Positions 6,648-6,751 of a DNA stretch of 6,751 nucleotides are shown piece by piece. Made by a program: the position numbers and the translations under genes. Every line of letters begins with the position of its first letter. Positions within the stretch are counted from its first letter, which is position 1. The DNA comes from an uncultured Spirochaetales bacterium. Lineage in GTDB: Bacteria > Spirochaetota > Spirochaetia > Sphaerochaetales > Sphaerochaetaceae. The stretch spans positions 1 through 6,751 of the forward strand of contig CAKQJZ010000099.1 of NCBI GenBank assembly GCA_934247875.1, given 5' to 3'. The notes below the pieces were generated by a model, which did not search any database, was not told the DNA's origin, and saw only the letters and a program-made list of their open reading frames with translations.

Positions 6648-6674
6648 GATTCAAAAAAAGAACTAAGAAGGAAT

Positions 6675-6704
6675 GCCCAATGCTGTTAACTTAAGGCATT
6701 GAGC
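6675..6704. repeat. Hairpin-forming inverted repeat downstream of priA
   Basis: GCCCAATGCT (6675-6684) pairs with GGCATTGAGC (6695-6704) over ten positions, with one mismatch (C6677/A6702) and one T-G wobble, around the 10-nt loop GTTAACTTAA. No T-tract follows directly; the first T-run is at 6745-6750. It could be a U-less terminator for the preceding gene cluster, a processing site, or an operator for a gene beyond the window. The pairing is clear; the role is not. Confidence 0.45.
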
Positions 6705-6751
6705 GTAACATAAGACACTAAATAATGGCTCTAGGAAAGGTAAGTTTTTTG

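Larger units (their letters stand above)
6591..6751. other. Non-coding stretch after priA
   Basis: These 161 nt are AT-rich and contain no convincing gene. They hold the two inverted repeats listed separately and a TATAAT (6597-6602) without a matching -35 box. An ATG at 6725 opens a frame that stays open to the window end, but it has no ribosome site and only nine visible codons. I read this as the end of the gene cluster and the start of an intergenic region. Confidence 0.6.

Noticed and set aside
6668..6694. Mini-ORF starts at 6673 and 6680 after AAGGA
   Set aside because: They encode only nine and four codons. The first is too close to AAGGA, and both lie in the hairpin, so a leader peptide is not supportable.
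6725..6751. ATG opening a frame to the window end
   Set aside because: It has no Shine-Dalgarno, only nine codons are visible, and there is no recognisable sequence.

Overview
This window looks like a stretch of ordinary bacterial core chromosome. All seven recognisable genes lie on the + strand, packed almost without gaps over about 6.5 kb. Base composition and codon habits are uniform: moderately AT-rich, AGA-rich arginine, frequent GTG/TTG starts with good Shine-Dalgarno sequences. I see no transposase, integrase, phage gene, tRNA, rRNA or CRISPR array. The gene order and protein style (CdaA, a one-domain YbbR protein, AcpS, TruA, a UDG-like Fe-S protein, PriA) suggest a spirochaete of the Treponema/Sphaerochaeta kind. 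That assignment is an inference from general resemblance, not from a search, and I hold it with moderate confidence.

Layout. Positions 1-83 are a short leader with an imperfect hairpin and the ribosome binding site of glycerol kinase. GlpK (84-1592) is followed after 5 nt by the diadenylate cyclase CdaA (1598-2413). From there every junction is an overlap: CdaA/CdaR by 17 nt, CdaR/AcpS by 1 nt (TGATG), AcpS/TruA by 8 nt, TruA/UDG-like by 14 nt, and UDG-like/PriA by 4 nt (ATGA). After the PriA stop at 6590 there are 161 nt without a convincing gene. They hold two inverted repeats; the better one is a stem at 6675-6704.

How the genes work together. The spacing implies one transcript with translational coupling. 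Its products cover several housekeeping jobs: glycerol-3-phosphate supply for lipid and energy metabolism (GlpK), c-di-AMP synthesis at the membrane with its membrane-anchored partner (CdaA, CdaR), activation of acyl carrier protein for fatty-acid synthesis (AcpS), tRNA pseudouridylation (TruA), and replication restart (PriA), with a puzzling UDG-fold Fe-S protein coupled to PriA.

The least ordinary points are these. The UDG-family protein keeps the four Fe-S cysteines but appears to have lost all its catalytic motifs. PriA appears to lack the winged-helix domain between its 3'-DNA-end-binding domain and the helicase. CdaR is reduced to one YbbR domain. GlpK lacks both well-known control sites in its regulatory loop. 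The hexamer TGCGCT is over-represented on the coding strand. I found no complete novel system.
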